A stretch of DNA of 64,000 nucleotides from Streptomyces sp. CB02058 (GCF_001905505.1 NZ_LIPG01000002.1:558001-622000), one strand, 5' to 3'; shown: positions 8,631 to 16,399, counted from the first letter of the stretch. Notes: a model not told the origin generated them from the letters alone. Made by a program: numbers and translations.

Positions 8631-8636
8631 TAGGGT
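8631..8636 (+). promoter_or_regulatory. -10 hexamer TAGGGT before nadD
   Basis: TAGGGT ends eight bases before the nadD ATG (8645), and there is no Shine-Dalgarno sequence between them. It is a plausible leaderless promoter. Confidence 0.35.
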
Positions 8637-8644
8637 CTGCACGC

Positions 8645-9262
8645 ATGGGAGAGCAGAAAGTGCCTACCGGCAGCGGCAAGCGCCGACTCGGCGTGATGGG
8701 TGGGACATTTGACCCGATCCATCACGGACACCTGGTGGCGGCCAGTGAAGTGGCCGCCCAGTTCAAGCTCGACGAGGTCGTCTTCGTCCCGACCGGGCAG
8801 CCGTGGCAGAAGAGCCACAAGCAGGTGTCCCCGGCCGAGGACCGCTATCTGATGACGGTCATCGCGACGGCGTCCAACCCGCAGTTCTCCGTCAGCCGCA
8901 GCGACATCGACCGTGGCGGACCGACGTACACGATCGATACGCTGCGGGACCTGCGCACCGTCCACGGCGACGCGGACCTCTTCTTCATCACCGGCGCCGA
9001 CGCCCTGTCCCAGATCCTCACCTGGCGTGACGCCGAGGAGCTCTTCTCGCTCTCCCACTTCATCGGCGTGACCCGGCCGGGTCATCTGCTGACGGACGAC
9101 GGACTGCCCAAGGGCGGCGTCTCGCTGGTGGAGGTTCCCGCGCTGGCGATCTCGTCCACGGACTGCCGTGCGAGGGTCGCGCAGGGTGAGCCGGTCTGGT
9201 ATCTGGTGCCCGACGGCGTCGTCCGTTACATCGACAAGCGCCAGCTGTACCGCGGCGAATGA
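8645..9262 (+). CDS. nadD: nicotinate-nucleotide adenylyltransferase
   Basis: Transfers AMP from ATP to nicotinate mononucleotide, giving deamido-NAD in the NAD synthesis pathway. The 205-residue protein has the nucleotidyltransferase signature [16 protein letters not shown] (about residues 17-32). It also has [10 protein letters not shown], a substrate region typical of NadD, and the C-terminal motif [22 protein letters not shown], matching the family ISSTxIR-like ATP-binding motif with Cys-Arg in place of the usual residue. ATG 8645 gives [16 protein letters not shown]. The LCP-like protein and rsfS follow on the same strand, the usual streptomycete order. Confidence 0.96.
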   Translation: MGEQKVPTGSGKRRLGVMGGTFDPIHHGHLVAASEVAAQFKLDEVVFVPTGQPWQKSHKQVSPAEDRYLMTVIATASNPQFSVSRSDIDRGGPTYTIDTLRDLRTVHGDADLFFITGADALSQILTWRDAEELFSLSHFIGVTRPGHLLTDDGLPKGGVSLVEVPALAISSTDCRARVAQGEPVWYLVPDGVVRYIDKRQLYRGE

Positions 9263-9281
9263 GCCACGGAGAGGGGCACCT

Positions 9282-11051
9282 GTGAACGACCGACAGAACC
9301 CGTACGACCCGTACCGGCAGGAGCAGCCGCAGATCATCGGCTACGACGCGTACGGGCAGCCGGTCTATCAGCAGCAGGGGCAGCAGCAGTACGACCAGCA
9401 GCAGGGGCAGCAGTACGACCAGCAGCAGTACGACCCGTACGCGCAGCAGCAGCCCCAGCACGGCCCGCAGCAGCCCCAGCAGGACACGCAGTCGCAGCAG
9501 GGCTACGGCTACGACCCGTACGCCGGCACGCAGCCGCAGTACGACCCCTACGCAGGTCAGCACACCCAGCAGCAGACGCCGCAGGGCTACGGCTACGACG
9601 ACGGCGGCGGCTACGGGACGTACGGCTACGACACCGGCCGGCAGCCGGCCGTGGACGACACCGCCCAGCAGTGGAACGCCCCCCAGGCCCCCGCGGCGCC
9701 CGCCACCGCGCCGCCCGTCCCGGAGCCGCGCCGTGAGCCCGAACCGGCCGCCGACGTACCCGGGCAGCGTCGCGCCGACCGTGACTACGGCACCGAGCAG
9801 TTCTCGTTCATCGAGGAGCCCGACGAGGACTCCGAAGACGTCATCGACTGGCTGAAATTCACCGAGAGCCGCAGCGAGCGGCGCGAGGAAGCCCGGCGAC
9901 GCGGCCACAACCGTATGGTCGCGCTCATAGTCGTCGTGGCCCTCGTCGTCGTCGGCGGCGCGGGCTACCTCTGGTTCGCCGGCAAGATCCCCGGAGTCTC
10001 CAGCCAGGACGAGCAGAACGCCACGGCGACCGGCCCGCAGAAGCGGGACGTCATCGTCGTCCATCTGCACAACACCAAGAAGGGCGGCACCTCCACGGCG
10101 CTGCTCGTCGACAACGTCACCACCAAGCAGGGCACCACGATCCTGCTCCCCAACTCGCTCGCCGTGGCATCCGACGACGGATCCACCACCACCCTCGGCA
10201 AGTCCGTCGACGACGACGGGTCGACCGGCACCCGCGAGGCGATCGACACCCTGCTCGGCACCAGCATCACCGGCACCTGGCGGCTCGACACCCCGTATCT
10301 CGAGAACCTCGTCGAACTCGTGGGCAACATCGAGGTCGACACCGACACCGATGTGCCCGACGCCAAGAAGGGTGCCTCGCCCCTCGTGAGCAAGGGTGAG
10401 GCTCAGACACTGAGCGGCCCGATGGCCGTCGCGTACGCCACTTACCAGGGCCCGGGCGAGGCCGAGACCAAGCAGCTGACGCGCTTCGGGCAGGTCATGC
10501 GCAGCGTGCTGCGCAAGATGTCCGAGGACCCCAAGGCGGCGACCGTCACGGTCGAGACACTGGCCCAGATCCTCGACCCGTCCCTGCCCGAGCAGGATCT
10601 GGGCGCCTCCCTGGCCAAACTCGCCGGACACGCCAAGGTCGGCGACTACAAGACGGAGCTGCTCCCGGTCCAGGCCGACGGAACGCTCACCGACGAGGCC
10701 ACCGAGAAGGTCGTCAAGGACATCCTGGGCGGTGCGGTGAAGGCCCCCGAACAGGGCGCGGCCGTGCGCGTGGGCATCAAGAACGCCAACGGTGACCCGG
10801 ACGCCACCCAGGCTGCCAGGATCCAGCTGGTCAACGGCGGGTACTCCTTCGTCGACAGCGGCAAGGCGGACACCGAGGCGACGTCCGAGATCCTCTACGC
10901 GACCGCCGAGGACAAGGCGAAGGCGGAGGAGGTCGCCAAGACCCTGGGCCTGCCGACGACCTCCGTGAAGAAGGGCAAGCCCGCGGCGAACGCCGACGTC
11001 TCCGTGATCCTCGGCCAGAACTACGAGATCCCGAAGCAGTCGACGTCCTGA
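9282..11051 (+). CDS. LCP-like (LytR-CpsA-Psr) membrane protein with LytR_C domain
   Basis: A 589-residue membrane protein. GTG 9282 has GGAGAGGGG upstream. The N-terminal about 150 residues are Gln/Tyr-rich repeats (YDQQQGQQ and YDPYA blocks). An acidic stretch (EEPDEDSEDVIDWLKFTES) and one membrane helix at about 208-229 (MVALIVVVALVVVGGAGYLW) follow. The extracytoplasmic part resembles an LCP domain, then a LytR C-terminal domain (VRVGIKNANG to ADVSVILGQNY). LCP enzymes attach glycopolymers to peptidoglycan using conserved arginines. Here the SIPRD-like motif reads LLPNSLAV and the arginine-rich RYR region reads AYATYQGPGEAETKQ, so those arginines appear absent and the protein may be non-catalytic. 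Confidence 0.8.
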   Translation: MNDRQNPYDPYRQEQPQIIGYDAYGQPVYQQQGQQQYDQQQGQQYDQQQYDPYAQQQPQHGPQQPQQDTQSQQGYGYDPYAGTQPQYDPYAGQHTQQQTPQGYGYDDGGGYGTYGYDTGRQPAVDDTAQQWNAPQAPAAPATAPPVPEPRREPEPAADVPGQRRADRDYGTEQFSFIEEPDEDSEDVIDWLKFTESRSERREEARRRGHNRMVALIVVVALVVVGGAGYLWFAGKIPGVSSQDEQNATATGPQKRDVIVVHLHNTKKGGTSTALLVDNVTTKQGTTILLPNSLAVASDDGSTTTLGKSVDDDGSTGTREAIDTLLGTSITGTWRLDTPYLENLVELVGNIEVDTDTDVPDAKKGASPLVSKGEAQTLSGPMAVAYATYQGPGEAETKQLTRFGQVMRSVLRKMSEDPKAATVTVETLAQILDPSLPEQDLGASLAKLAGHAKVGDYKTELLPVQADGTLTDEATEKVVKDILGGAVKAPEQGAAVRVGIKNANGDPDATQAARIQLVNGGYSFVDSGKADTEATSEILYATAEDKAKAEEVAKTLGLPTTSVKKGKPAANADVSVILGQNYEIPKQSTS

Positions 11052-11118
11052 GGAGTCGGGGCTGTCGGCGGTCCGTGAGACCCTAGAGGTTGATCTGACC
11101 GCCGACGAAAGCCTGCAT

Positions 11119-11550
11119 GTGACCGCCACGGACCGCTCCATCGAGCTCATCAACGCCGCCGCTCAGGCGGCCGCCGACCGGCTCGCGCACGACATCATCG
11201 CCTACGACGTCAGCGACGTGCTGTCTATCACCGACGCCTTCCTGCTGGCCTCGGCTCCCAACGACCGCCAGGTCAAGTCGATCGTCGACGAGATCGAGGA
11301 GCGGCTGCAGAAGGAGCTGGGCGCCAAGCCGGTACGCCGCGAGGGAGACCGCGACGCCCGCTGGATCCTCCTCGACTACGTCGACATCGTGATCCACGTC
11401 CAGCACAGCGAGGAGCGTGTGTTCTACGCGCTCGAGCGACTGTGGAAGGACTGCCCCGAGATCGCCCTCCCCGAGGACGCGGTCAAGACCCGGGGCAAGG
11501 CCGAGGAGCACGCCCAGCTCAACGGCGGCGCGGAAGGTGAGCTCAGCTGA
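11119..11550 (+). CDS. rsfS: ribosome silencing factor RsfS
   Basis: A 143-residue member of the RsfS/YbeB/Iojap family, which binds ribosomal protein uL14 and blocks subunit joining under nutrient limitation. The family core is visible as ELINAAAQAAADRLAHDIIAYDV (in part), VLSITDAFLLASAPNDRQVKSI, and the C-terminal ARWILLDYVDIVIHVQHSEERVFY. GTG 11119 begins MTATDRSIEL. Its TGA overlaps the CTG that apparently starts the next gene (CTGA), suggesting translational coupling. The nadD-(LCP)-rsfS order is typical of actinobacteria. Confidence 0.96.
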   Translation: MTATDRSIELINAAAQAAADRLAHDIIAYDVSDVLSITDAFLLASAPNDRQVKSIVDEIEERLQKELGAKPVRREGDRDARWILLDYVDIVIHVQHSEERVFYALERLWKDCPEIALPEDAVKTRGKAEEHAQLNGGAEGELS

Positions 11551-12200
11551 ACGGCAGCAGCAGCGGCAGGGGCCGCAGAATCGTCCTCTGGCGCCACGGC
11601 CAGACGGCGTGGAATCTGGAGCGCCGCTTCCAGGGCTCCACGGACATCGAGCTGACCGAGGTCGGCGTCGGGCAGGCCCGCCGCGCCGCCCGGCTGCTCG
11701 CCTCGCTGCAGCCGGACGCGATCGTCGCGTCCGACCTGCGGCGGGCGGCGGCCACGGCCGCCGAGCTCTCCTCGGTCACCGGCCTCGGCGTCGCCCACGA
11801 CTCCGCGCTGCGCGAGACCTACGCGGGTGCCTGGCAGGGCCTCACCCACGAGGAGATCGTCGGGCAGTACGGCGAGCAGTACGCCGCGTGGAAGCGCGGC
11901 GAGCCGGTGCGCAGGGGTGGTGGCGAGCTCGAGACCGAGGTCGCCGACCGGGCCGCCCCCGTGGTGCTGGAGCACGCCCGCAAACTGCCCGACGCGGGCA
12001 CCCTCGTCGTCGTGAGCCACGGCGGCACGATCCGGACGACCATCGGCCGTCTGCTCGGGCTCGAGGCCCACCACTGGGAAGGGCTCGGCGGGCTCTCCAA
12101 CTGCTGCTGGTCCGTGCTGGGCGAAGGCGCGCGCGGCTGGCGTCTGCTGGAGCACAACGCCGGCACGCTCCCCGAACCGGTGCTCGGGGATGACGATTAG
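11547..12200 (+). CDS. histidine phosphatase family protein (CTG start)
   Basis: A 217-residue phosphoglycerate-mutase-like phosphatase. The catalytic motif VLWRHGQTAWN lies near residues 13-23. WQGLTHEEI and LVVVSHGGTIRTTIGRLLG carry the second active-site histidine. In this frame an in-frame TGA at 11538-11540 leaves only CTG 11547 as a possible start before the RHG motif. The first ATG/GTG/TTG lies far downstream, near 11907, and would delete the catalytic residue. CTG 11547 overlaps the rsfS stop (CTGA) and has GGAAGGTGAG upstream, consistent with coupled initiation. The substrate is unknown. Confidence 0.88.
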   Translation: MNGSSSGRGRRIVLWRHGQTAWNLERRFQGSTDIELTEVGVGQARRAARLLASLQPDAIVASDLRRAAATAAELSSVTGLGVAHDSALRETYAGAWQGLTHEEIVGQYGEQYAAWKRGEPVRRGGGELETEVADRAAPVVLEHARKLPDAGTLVVVSHGGTIRTTIGRLLGLEAHHWEGLGGLSNCCWSVLGEGARGWRLLEHNAGTLPEPVLGDDD

Positions 12201-12204
12201 CGGG

Positions 12205-12227
12205 CGCCCGGAGCCCGTCTCCGGGCG
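12205..12227 (+). terminator. hairpin after histidine phosphatase
   Basis: CGCCCGGAG (12205-12213) and CTCCGGGCG (12219-12227) form a perfect 9-bp stem with loop CCCGT, just after the stop at 12200. No U-tract follows. Confidence 0.5.
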
Positions 12228-12240
12228 GCGGGGACCGGAT

Positions 12241-12269
12241 TTCACTTTCCGGCTCGTCGCAGGCTAAAG
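12241..12269 (+). promoter_or_regulatory. promoter of first tRNA-Ala
   Basis: TTCACT (12241-12246), an 18-base spacer and TAAAGT (12264-12269) resemble a vegetative promoter. The tRNA begins 47 bases after the -10. Confidence 0.45.
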
Positions 12270-12316
12270 TTCTTCTTGTTCGCAGCGCGGAAACGCGGGG
12301 AAACACAGCGGACAGC

Positions 12317-12389
12317 GGGGCTATAGCTCAGTTGGTAGAGCGCCTGCATGGCATGCAGGAGGTCAGGAGTTCAATTCTCCTTAGCTCCA
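12317..12389 (+). tRNA. tRNA-Ala (GGC anticodon), copy 1
   Basis: A 73-nt cloverleaf. The acceptor stem GGGGCTA pairs with TAGCTCC (one G-T pair), the D arm is GCTCAGTTGGTAGAGC, the anticodon stem CCTGC/GCAGG encloses the loop ATGGCAT with anticodon GGC, and the T arm contains GTTCAATTC. The discriminator is A and CCA is not encoded. A strong terminator follows at once. An identical copy lies at 13260-13332. Confidence 0.96.
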
Positions 12390-12393
12390 CAGC

Positions 12394-12432
12394 AAGGATC
12401 CCGTCCCCAGCAGGGGGCGGGATCCTTTTTTG
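12394..12432 (+). terminator. intrinsic terminator after tRNA-Ala copy 1
   Basis: AAGGATCCCG (12394-12403) pairs perfectly with CGGGATCCTT (12418-12427), with an inner CCCC/GGGG extension, followed by a run of Ts. This is one of the few U-rich terminators in the window. Confidence 0.9.
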
Positions 12433-12435
12433 TCC

Positions 12436-12520
12436 GGCCGCACGGATCCGGTTCCGCCGGTCGTAGGGATCCGGTTCGCCGGTCGTACGGATCGGGTTTT
12501 CGTCGGCCGTACGGATCCGG
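12436..12520. repeat. about 20-24-bp repeat, four imperfect units
   Basis: Four imperfect units share the core CCGGTCGTACGGATCCGGTT, with variants such as GGCCGCACGGATCCGGTTCC and GGCCGTACGGATCCGG. They directly follow the tRNA-Ala terminator. The unit contains the palindrome CCGGATCCGG or part of it. Confidence 0.75.
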
Positions 12521-12880
12521 CCATCTCCGTGCGCCGACCCCGCCCCAACTGCCTTGGCCCGTCCGGGACAAGGGCTCCCGGGGTGCTCCACTGCCTTCCT
12601 CGCGGCCGTACGGGCCGTTCCCGTGCCGTTTCTTCAGGACAAAGCCGGGCCGCGGGCCCGTCGTCGGGCTGACCTCCTTGCGGGGCCATGGCAGAATCGG
12701 AGCGCCGGAGGGCGACGGACCGATCGGGAGGGAGCGCGATGCCTGCGAGCCGCGTAAGGGTCCCGGACCTGCGTCTCATCTCCACCGCAGCCCATCGCTC
12801 CACCGCACCCCGAGGCTCCGTCGGCCCGCAGGAGGACTCCTCCGCGTGTACGGCCAGCAGCCGCAGTCGGAGCTGACCGC

Positions 12881-13114
12881 ATGGGTGCACACAGGCGGAA
12901 ATGCGACTGGTGCGGCAGCGGTACGCCCATCGTCAGGGACATGGACCCGGTCAACGCGGAGTTCCAGTACTGGTGCGAGGAGTGCGCGCGGGCGCTGATC
13001 ATCAAAGGCGACCCCATCGAGACCTACCGGGAGCTCGAGGGGGAACCCATCTACGGCAGGCTCCTGGAGGAGCACTGCACGCTCAAGCGGTTCTACTCCT
13101 TCGCCACCGCCTGA
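12881..13114 (+). CDS. small zinc-ribbon protein
   Basis: A 77-residue protein from ATG 12881. CDWC (Cys8, Cys11) and CEEC (Cys32, Cys35) form two CxxC knuckles that probably bind one zinc. The C-terminal half is helical (PIETYRELEGEPIYGRLLEEH). It lies between the two identical tRNA-Ala genes and appears to have its own transcription unit. Function is not recognisable; it is too short to be an enzyme and could be an adaptor or a ribosome- or RNA-associated protein. Confidence 0.75.
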   Translation: MGAHRRKCDWCGSGTPIVRDMDPVNAEFQYWCEECARALIIKGDPIETYRELEGEPIYGRLLEEHCTLKRFYSFATA

Positions 13115-13193
13115 CGGAGCGCCGTCGCGAGGGGACGGGCCGCAGACCGGGGGGTCGCTCGACCGCCGTGCCGGGGCGGAGTGGAAACGATTT

Positions 13194-13221
13194 TTGATGC
13201 GCCGGGGTGACCGTGTAATGT
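13194..13221 (+). promoter_or_regulatory. promoter of second tRNA-Ala
   Basis: TTGATG (13194-13199), a 16-base spacer and TAATGT (13216-13221) match the vegetative consensus well. The tRNA begins 39 bases after the -10. Confidence 0.6.
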
Positions 13222-13259
13222 TCTCGATGTCGCCAGGGAAACCGGGCGGCAAACAGCAC

Positions 13260-13332
13260 GGGGCTATAGCTCAGTTGGTAGAGCGCCTGCATGGCATGCA
13301 GGAGGTCAGGAGTTCAATTCTCCTTAGCTCCA
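13260..13332 (+). tRNA. tRNA-Ala (GGC anticodon), copy 2
   Basis: The 73 nt are identical to the copy at 12317-12389: same stems, anticodon loop ATGGCAT and discriminator A, with no encoded CCA. It has its own promoter (TTGATG/TAATGT) and terminator, so the two copies are separate units although only 0.9 kb apart. Confidence 0.96.
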
Positions 13333-13339
13333 CAGTGAA

Positions 13340-13372
13340 GAAGCGGGTCACCCGGATCGGGTGGCCCGCTTC
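13340..13372 (+). terminator. terminator after tRNA-Ala copy 2
   Basis: A 15-bp stem runs from GAAGCGGGTCACCCG (13340-13354) to CGGGTGGCCCGCTTC (13358-13372), with one T-G pair and a three-base loop. A weak T-rich tail (TCGTTGTG) follows. Confidence 0.8.
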
Positions 13373-13448
13373 TCGTTGTGTCCTTCGTCTCCCCGGGGAG
13401 ACGAAGGACACAACAGGAGACCGTGAGGCAGCTCCCGGAGCCCGTGGA

Positions 13449-15023
13449 TCAGCCCCGTCCGCTGCCCAGGGCCCTGCGCTCCGCGCTCGGCAGCGCGGGG
13501 CGTTCGGCGGGAGCCTGTTCGATGCGGAGGGCCAGCGCCGGGCATCGCCGTACGGCCCGCTGGGCACGGCCCCGCAGGTGCATCGGAACGGAGGCGTCCG
13601 CGAGCGCGGGGTATCCGTCGGGGCCCAGCCTGATCAGCTCGGGCACGATGTCCGCACAGAGCCCGTGTCCCTGGCAGAGCGTCCAGTCCACCGCCAGCTT
13701 CTCGCCGCTGGGAATGGACTCGTCCAGGCCCTCGTAGCCGGGCGCGGGCAGGGGCAGCACCCCGAGCGTCTCCCGCCCGCAGCCGCCGTCCAGCACATGG
13801 GCGGCCAGATCGTCGGTGAACGCCGAGAGCGTGGACGTCAGGAAGCGCGCCGACCCGTCCGGATGCTTGCACGCCCCTCGGCCCTTGACGGCCTGGGTCA
13901 CCTCGCGCAGCGCCTCCAGGGCGGCCGGCCCACCGCCGTTCAGTACGTCGGACAGCCCGCCCGCGGCGGCCGGAAGCCCCAGCTTGCACGGGCCGCACTG
14001 GCCCGCGGTCTCGGCGGCCAGCCAGTTCGCGATCCTCAGCGACTCGCCGATCGGACAGGTCTCCGGCCCGATCGGCAGGATCGCGCCCGCGCCGAGCGCG
14101 CCGCCCGCCGCGGCCAGGGAGGCCCTGGAGACCATGGCGTCGTGCGAGGCGACCGCGTCGATCCAGTTGCCGTGATAGCCGCCCGTGAGGACACCCTGGG
14201 GCAGCGGCGGGGCTCCGGCCAACTGGAGGACGTACCGCAGCGGTACCCCCGTGGGCACCTCGATCACCATCGGGCGCGCCACGGCACCCGAGACCGTGAG
14301 CAGGACGGTGCCCGGCTCGTCGGCGAGACCGGTGTGCCCGTAGCGGCGGGAGCCGATCCGGGCGGCGACCGCGAGCTGTGCGTACGTCTCCGCGTTCGAC
14401 AGGAGCGTCGGGGCGCCGGCCACCCCTGACTCCGCCGCGCGCTCGCGGCGGCCGGGCGGCAGCGCCGGGCCACCGTTCACCGCCCTGATGACCGCCGAGG
14501 CCTCACCGGAGACCATGCGCTCCGGGGTACGCACGACACGGGCGCGCAGATGTTGTCCTCGCCGGTCGGACAGACCGCGTTCGGCCAGGGCGGACCGCAC
14601 GGAGATCTCCGTGGAGTTGCGTGTGACGGCCACCACCAGCGTGCGGGCGCCGAGCGCCTCCGCCGCGAGCAGCGCGCCGTCCAGGATGAGGTGCGGGGCG
14701 CGGTTGAGCAGCACGGTGTCCTTGCGGCAGGCCGGTTCGCCCTCGCTGCCGTTGATCACCACCACGGGCCGGACCCCACGGCGTATGGACGCCTTCGCGA
14801 CCGCGCGGAGCTTCTTCCCGAAGGGGAAGCCCGCGCCGCCGCGGCCACACAGCGAGATGGATTCGGCCAGTTCGGCGAGCCGCTCGCCCGTCATCGGCTC
14901 GAGAGGGCCGTGCACCTTCAGATGCATGGCGAGGTCGAGGCGTTCCACCAGGTCGAAGCCGGTGGTGAGCTGGGGGAGCCCGACGACGCGGACCTCGGGC
15001 ACATCGGGGAGGGGGACGTTCAC
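13449..15023 (-). CDS. NuoF-like flavoprotein fused to a 3Fe-4S ferredoxin
   Basis: A 524-residue redox protein. The NuoF-like core shows CGRGGAGFPFGKK (59-71) and NGSEGEPACRKD (91-102), the FMN/NADH-binding loops. SLBB-like sequence follows (about 240-290), then an iron-sulfur region with CGPC (Cys343, Cys346) and GAC (Cys385). The usual ESCGxCxPC reads ETAGQCGPC, so one of four cluster cysteines is alanine. A C-terminal ferredoxin has CQGHGLC (Cys450, Cys456) and RRCP (Cys494), the Cx5C...C spacing of 3Fe-4S ferredoxins. GTG 15023 has AGGAGA upstream and overlaps the stop of the haem membrane protein gene by 3 bases, so the two are coupled. It is predicted to pass electrons between a nicotinamide or flavin donor and the membrane partner. 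Confidence 0.88.
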   Translation of the reverse strand: MNVPLPDVPEVRVVGLPQLTTGFDLVERLDLAMHLKVHGPLEPMTGERLAELAESISLCGRGGAGFPFGKKLRAVAKASIRRGVRPVVVINGSEGEPACRKDTVLLNRAPHLILDGALLAAEALGARTLVVAVTRNSTEISVRSALAERGLSDRRGQHLRARVVRTPERMVSGEASAVIRAVNGGPALPPGRRERAAESGVAGAPTLLSNAETYAQLAVAARIGSRRYGHTGLADEPGTVLLTVSGAVARPMVIEVPTGVPLRYVLQLAGAPPLPQGVLTGGYHGNWIDAVASHDAMVSRASLAAAGGALGAGAILPIGPETCPIGESLRIANWLAAETAGQCGPCKLGLPAAAGGLSDVLNGGGPAALEALREVTQAVKGRGACKHPDGSARFLTSTLSAFTDDLAAHVLDGGCGRETLGVLPLPAPGYEGLDESIPSGEKLAVDWTLCQGHGLCADIVPELIRLGPDGYPALADASVPMHLRGRAQRAVRRCPALALRIEQAPAERPALPSAERRALGSGRG

Positions 15024-16327
15024 GGTCGGTCTCCTGCGGGTGCGTGCCAGGGCGCTCCGGCCGGGGGCGGGTAGAGCGGCCCCGGCAACTGTTCGGTCTC
15101 CTGGTCGGACGTGGGAGGCGGGGGCGCGGCGTAGGTGGGCCTGAGCGCCTGCGCGGGAGGCGCGGGGGAGGGTGCGGGCCAGCGGGTGTCCGCCGTTCGC
15201 TCCGGCGGCCGTACGGAGGGCCGGGAGACGGCCCTGTACGCGGCGGAGATGCCCTGCCGGGGGCCCGCCGACGGCGAGGGGGCCGCGACCGGACCGGGGG
15301 CGAGCCGCTCGGAGCCGCGCGGCGGGGGCTCGTACCCCTGAGGGGCGTACTCCGGGGCACCAGGAGGCGCGTACTCCGCCTGCCCGTACTGCGGCTGTCC
15401 CTCGAGCCGGGACTCGTACGCCGGTGGTTCGTACGGTGGCACCGCGGGCTGCGCGGGGGCGCTGAGCGTCCGGGAGCGGACCGGGGTGCCCCGCACGCCG
15501 TGGTCGTCCTCGCCCCAGCCGGGAGCCTCGGGCGGCAGACCCCGGGAGGGCCGCGAAGGCAGGTGTTCCGGGCCGGGCGGCGGGGAAGTGCGTATGACCG
15601 GGTCCGACGCCGACACGGGCACGTCCGGGCTGATCAGGGCGGAGATCCGGTCGGTGATCGCGCGCTTGGCCGGAGGCGGAAGCAGACGGAGGCCGAGCGC
15701 GGCGGCCACCGCCACCAGGCAGAGCATGTACATCACGACGACCCAGGTCGCGGGCTGCCTGCCCGCGTACAGCCCGTGCACCAGGGCGGAGCACCAGGCC
15801 GGGTAGGCCAGGGCGTGCAGCGCGCGCCAGCGGCCCGCGATCCTGCCCGGGGTGGCGAAGGCGCTGCGCATCGCCCCGGTCGCACCGGCGACGATCATCA
15901 GCAGTCCGGCCAGCGAGCCGAAGCCGATGAGGCCGGCGGTGCCGCCGACACCGGTGCCGAAGGGGATGAGGGCGCCGATCAGGCCGACGTGTCCGAGGGC
16001 GATCTTCACGGTGCCGTGCAGCAGGAGGAAGCCCAGCGAGGCGACGGCCGAGGCGCGGTGGATGCCCTGGCAGAGCAGCCGCTGACGGGTCGAGAGGAAC
16101 AGCCGGTCGGTGGCCAGCAGGCCCCAGGCGACAGCAGCGGTGAGCGACACCAGCGTCAGGACGCCGGTGGTGAAGTCGAACGCGGTGCGCATGCCGTCGC
16201 TCCCGGCGACGGCCAGCAGAGGGATGAGAACCAGTGCCGCGACGGCCAGGCCGCCCCGCAGCGAGGGGCTCATTCCTGGGCTCGGGCTCGTGGTGGGGGA
16301 CGAGCGGATCCTGCGATGAGGCTTCAT
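15020..16327 (-). CDS. ferric-reductase-like transmembrane (cytochrome b-type) protein
   Basis: A 435-residue protein with about six membrane helices in residues 25-215 and a long Pro/Tyr-rich cytoplasmic tail (about 220-435). Two histidine pairs, His90/His104 and His171/His184, have the 13-14-residue spacing of haem-b ligands in ferric reductase/NOX-type domains (GIHRASAVASLGFLLLHG and LHALAYPAWCSALVHG). The tail has repeated YAPPG/YAPQG-like motifs and is probably disordered. ATG 16327 begins MKPHRRIRSS and has GGAG upstream. The gene is followed by an overlapping NuoF-ferredoxin gene. I infer a two-protein transmembrane electron-transfer unit; acceptor and direction are unknown. Confidence 0.85.
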   Translation of the reverse strand: MKPHRRIRSSPTTSPSPGMSPSLRGGLAVAALVLIPLLAVAGSDGMRTAFDFTTGVLTLVSLTAAVAWGLLATDRLFLSTRQRLLCQGIHRASAVASLGFLLLHGTVKIALGHVGLIGALIPFGTGVGGTAGLIGFGSLAGLLMIVAGATGAMRSAFATPGRIAGRWRALHALAYPAWCSALVHGLYAGRQPATWVVVMYMLCLVAVAAALGLRLLPPPAKRAITDRISALISPDVPVSASDPVIRTSPPPGPEHLPSRPSRGLPPEAPGWGEDDHGVRGTPVRSRTLSAPAQPAVPPYEPPAYESRLEGQPQYGQAEYAPPGAPEYAPQGYEPPPRGSERLAPGPVAAPSPSAGPRQGISAAYRAVSRPSVRPPERTADTRWPAPSPAPPAQALRPTYAAPPPPTSDQETEQLPGPLYPPPAGAPWHAPAGDRP

Positions 16328-16387
16328 GGGGGGCGACTCCGAATGGCTCGGCAAAGCGGTCCCGTTGCCGCATGCTAGGTCGCCCCA

Positions 16388-16399
16388 TACCGGCCGGTA
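16388..16399. promoter_or_regulatory. perfect 12-bp palindrome TACCGGCCGGTA
   Basis: The palindrome lies 61 bases upstream of the start of the haem membrane protein (minus strand), next to TAGCAT, which reads as a -10 on that strand. It may be an operator of the redox pair. Confidence 0.3.

Larger units (their letters stand above)
12390..12880. other. 491-bp region between tRNA-Ala and the zinc-ribbon gene
   Basis: It contains the tRNA terminator and a four-unit GGATCCGG repeat (12436-12520). I see no gene that I can support; a 62-codon frame at 12688-12876 lacks a ribosome-binding site and has noise-like composition. Confidence 0.5.

Noticed and set aside
12688..12876. 62-codon frame just before the zinc-ribbon gene
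   Set aside because: No ribosome-binding site, Arg/Ser-rich composition and no recognisable feature; probably chance in high-GC DNA.
12317..13332. Mobile-element integration between the two tRNA-Ala genes
   Set aside because: No integrase, no att-like duplication beyond the tRNA itself, and the intervening gene looks like normal streptomycete DNA.
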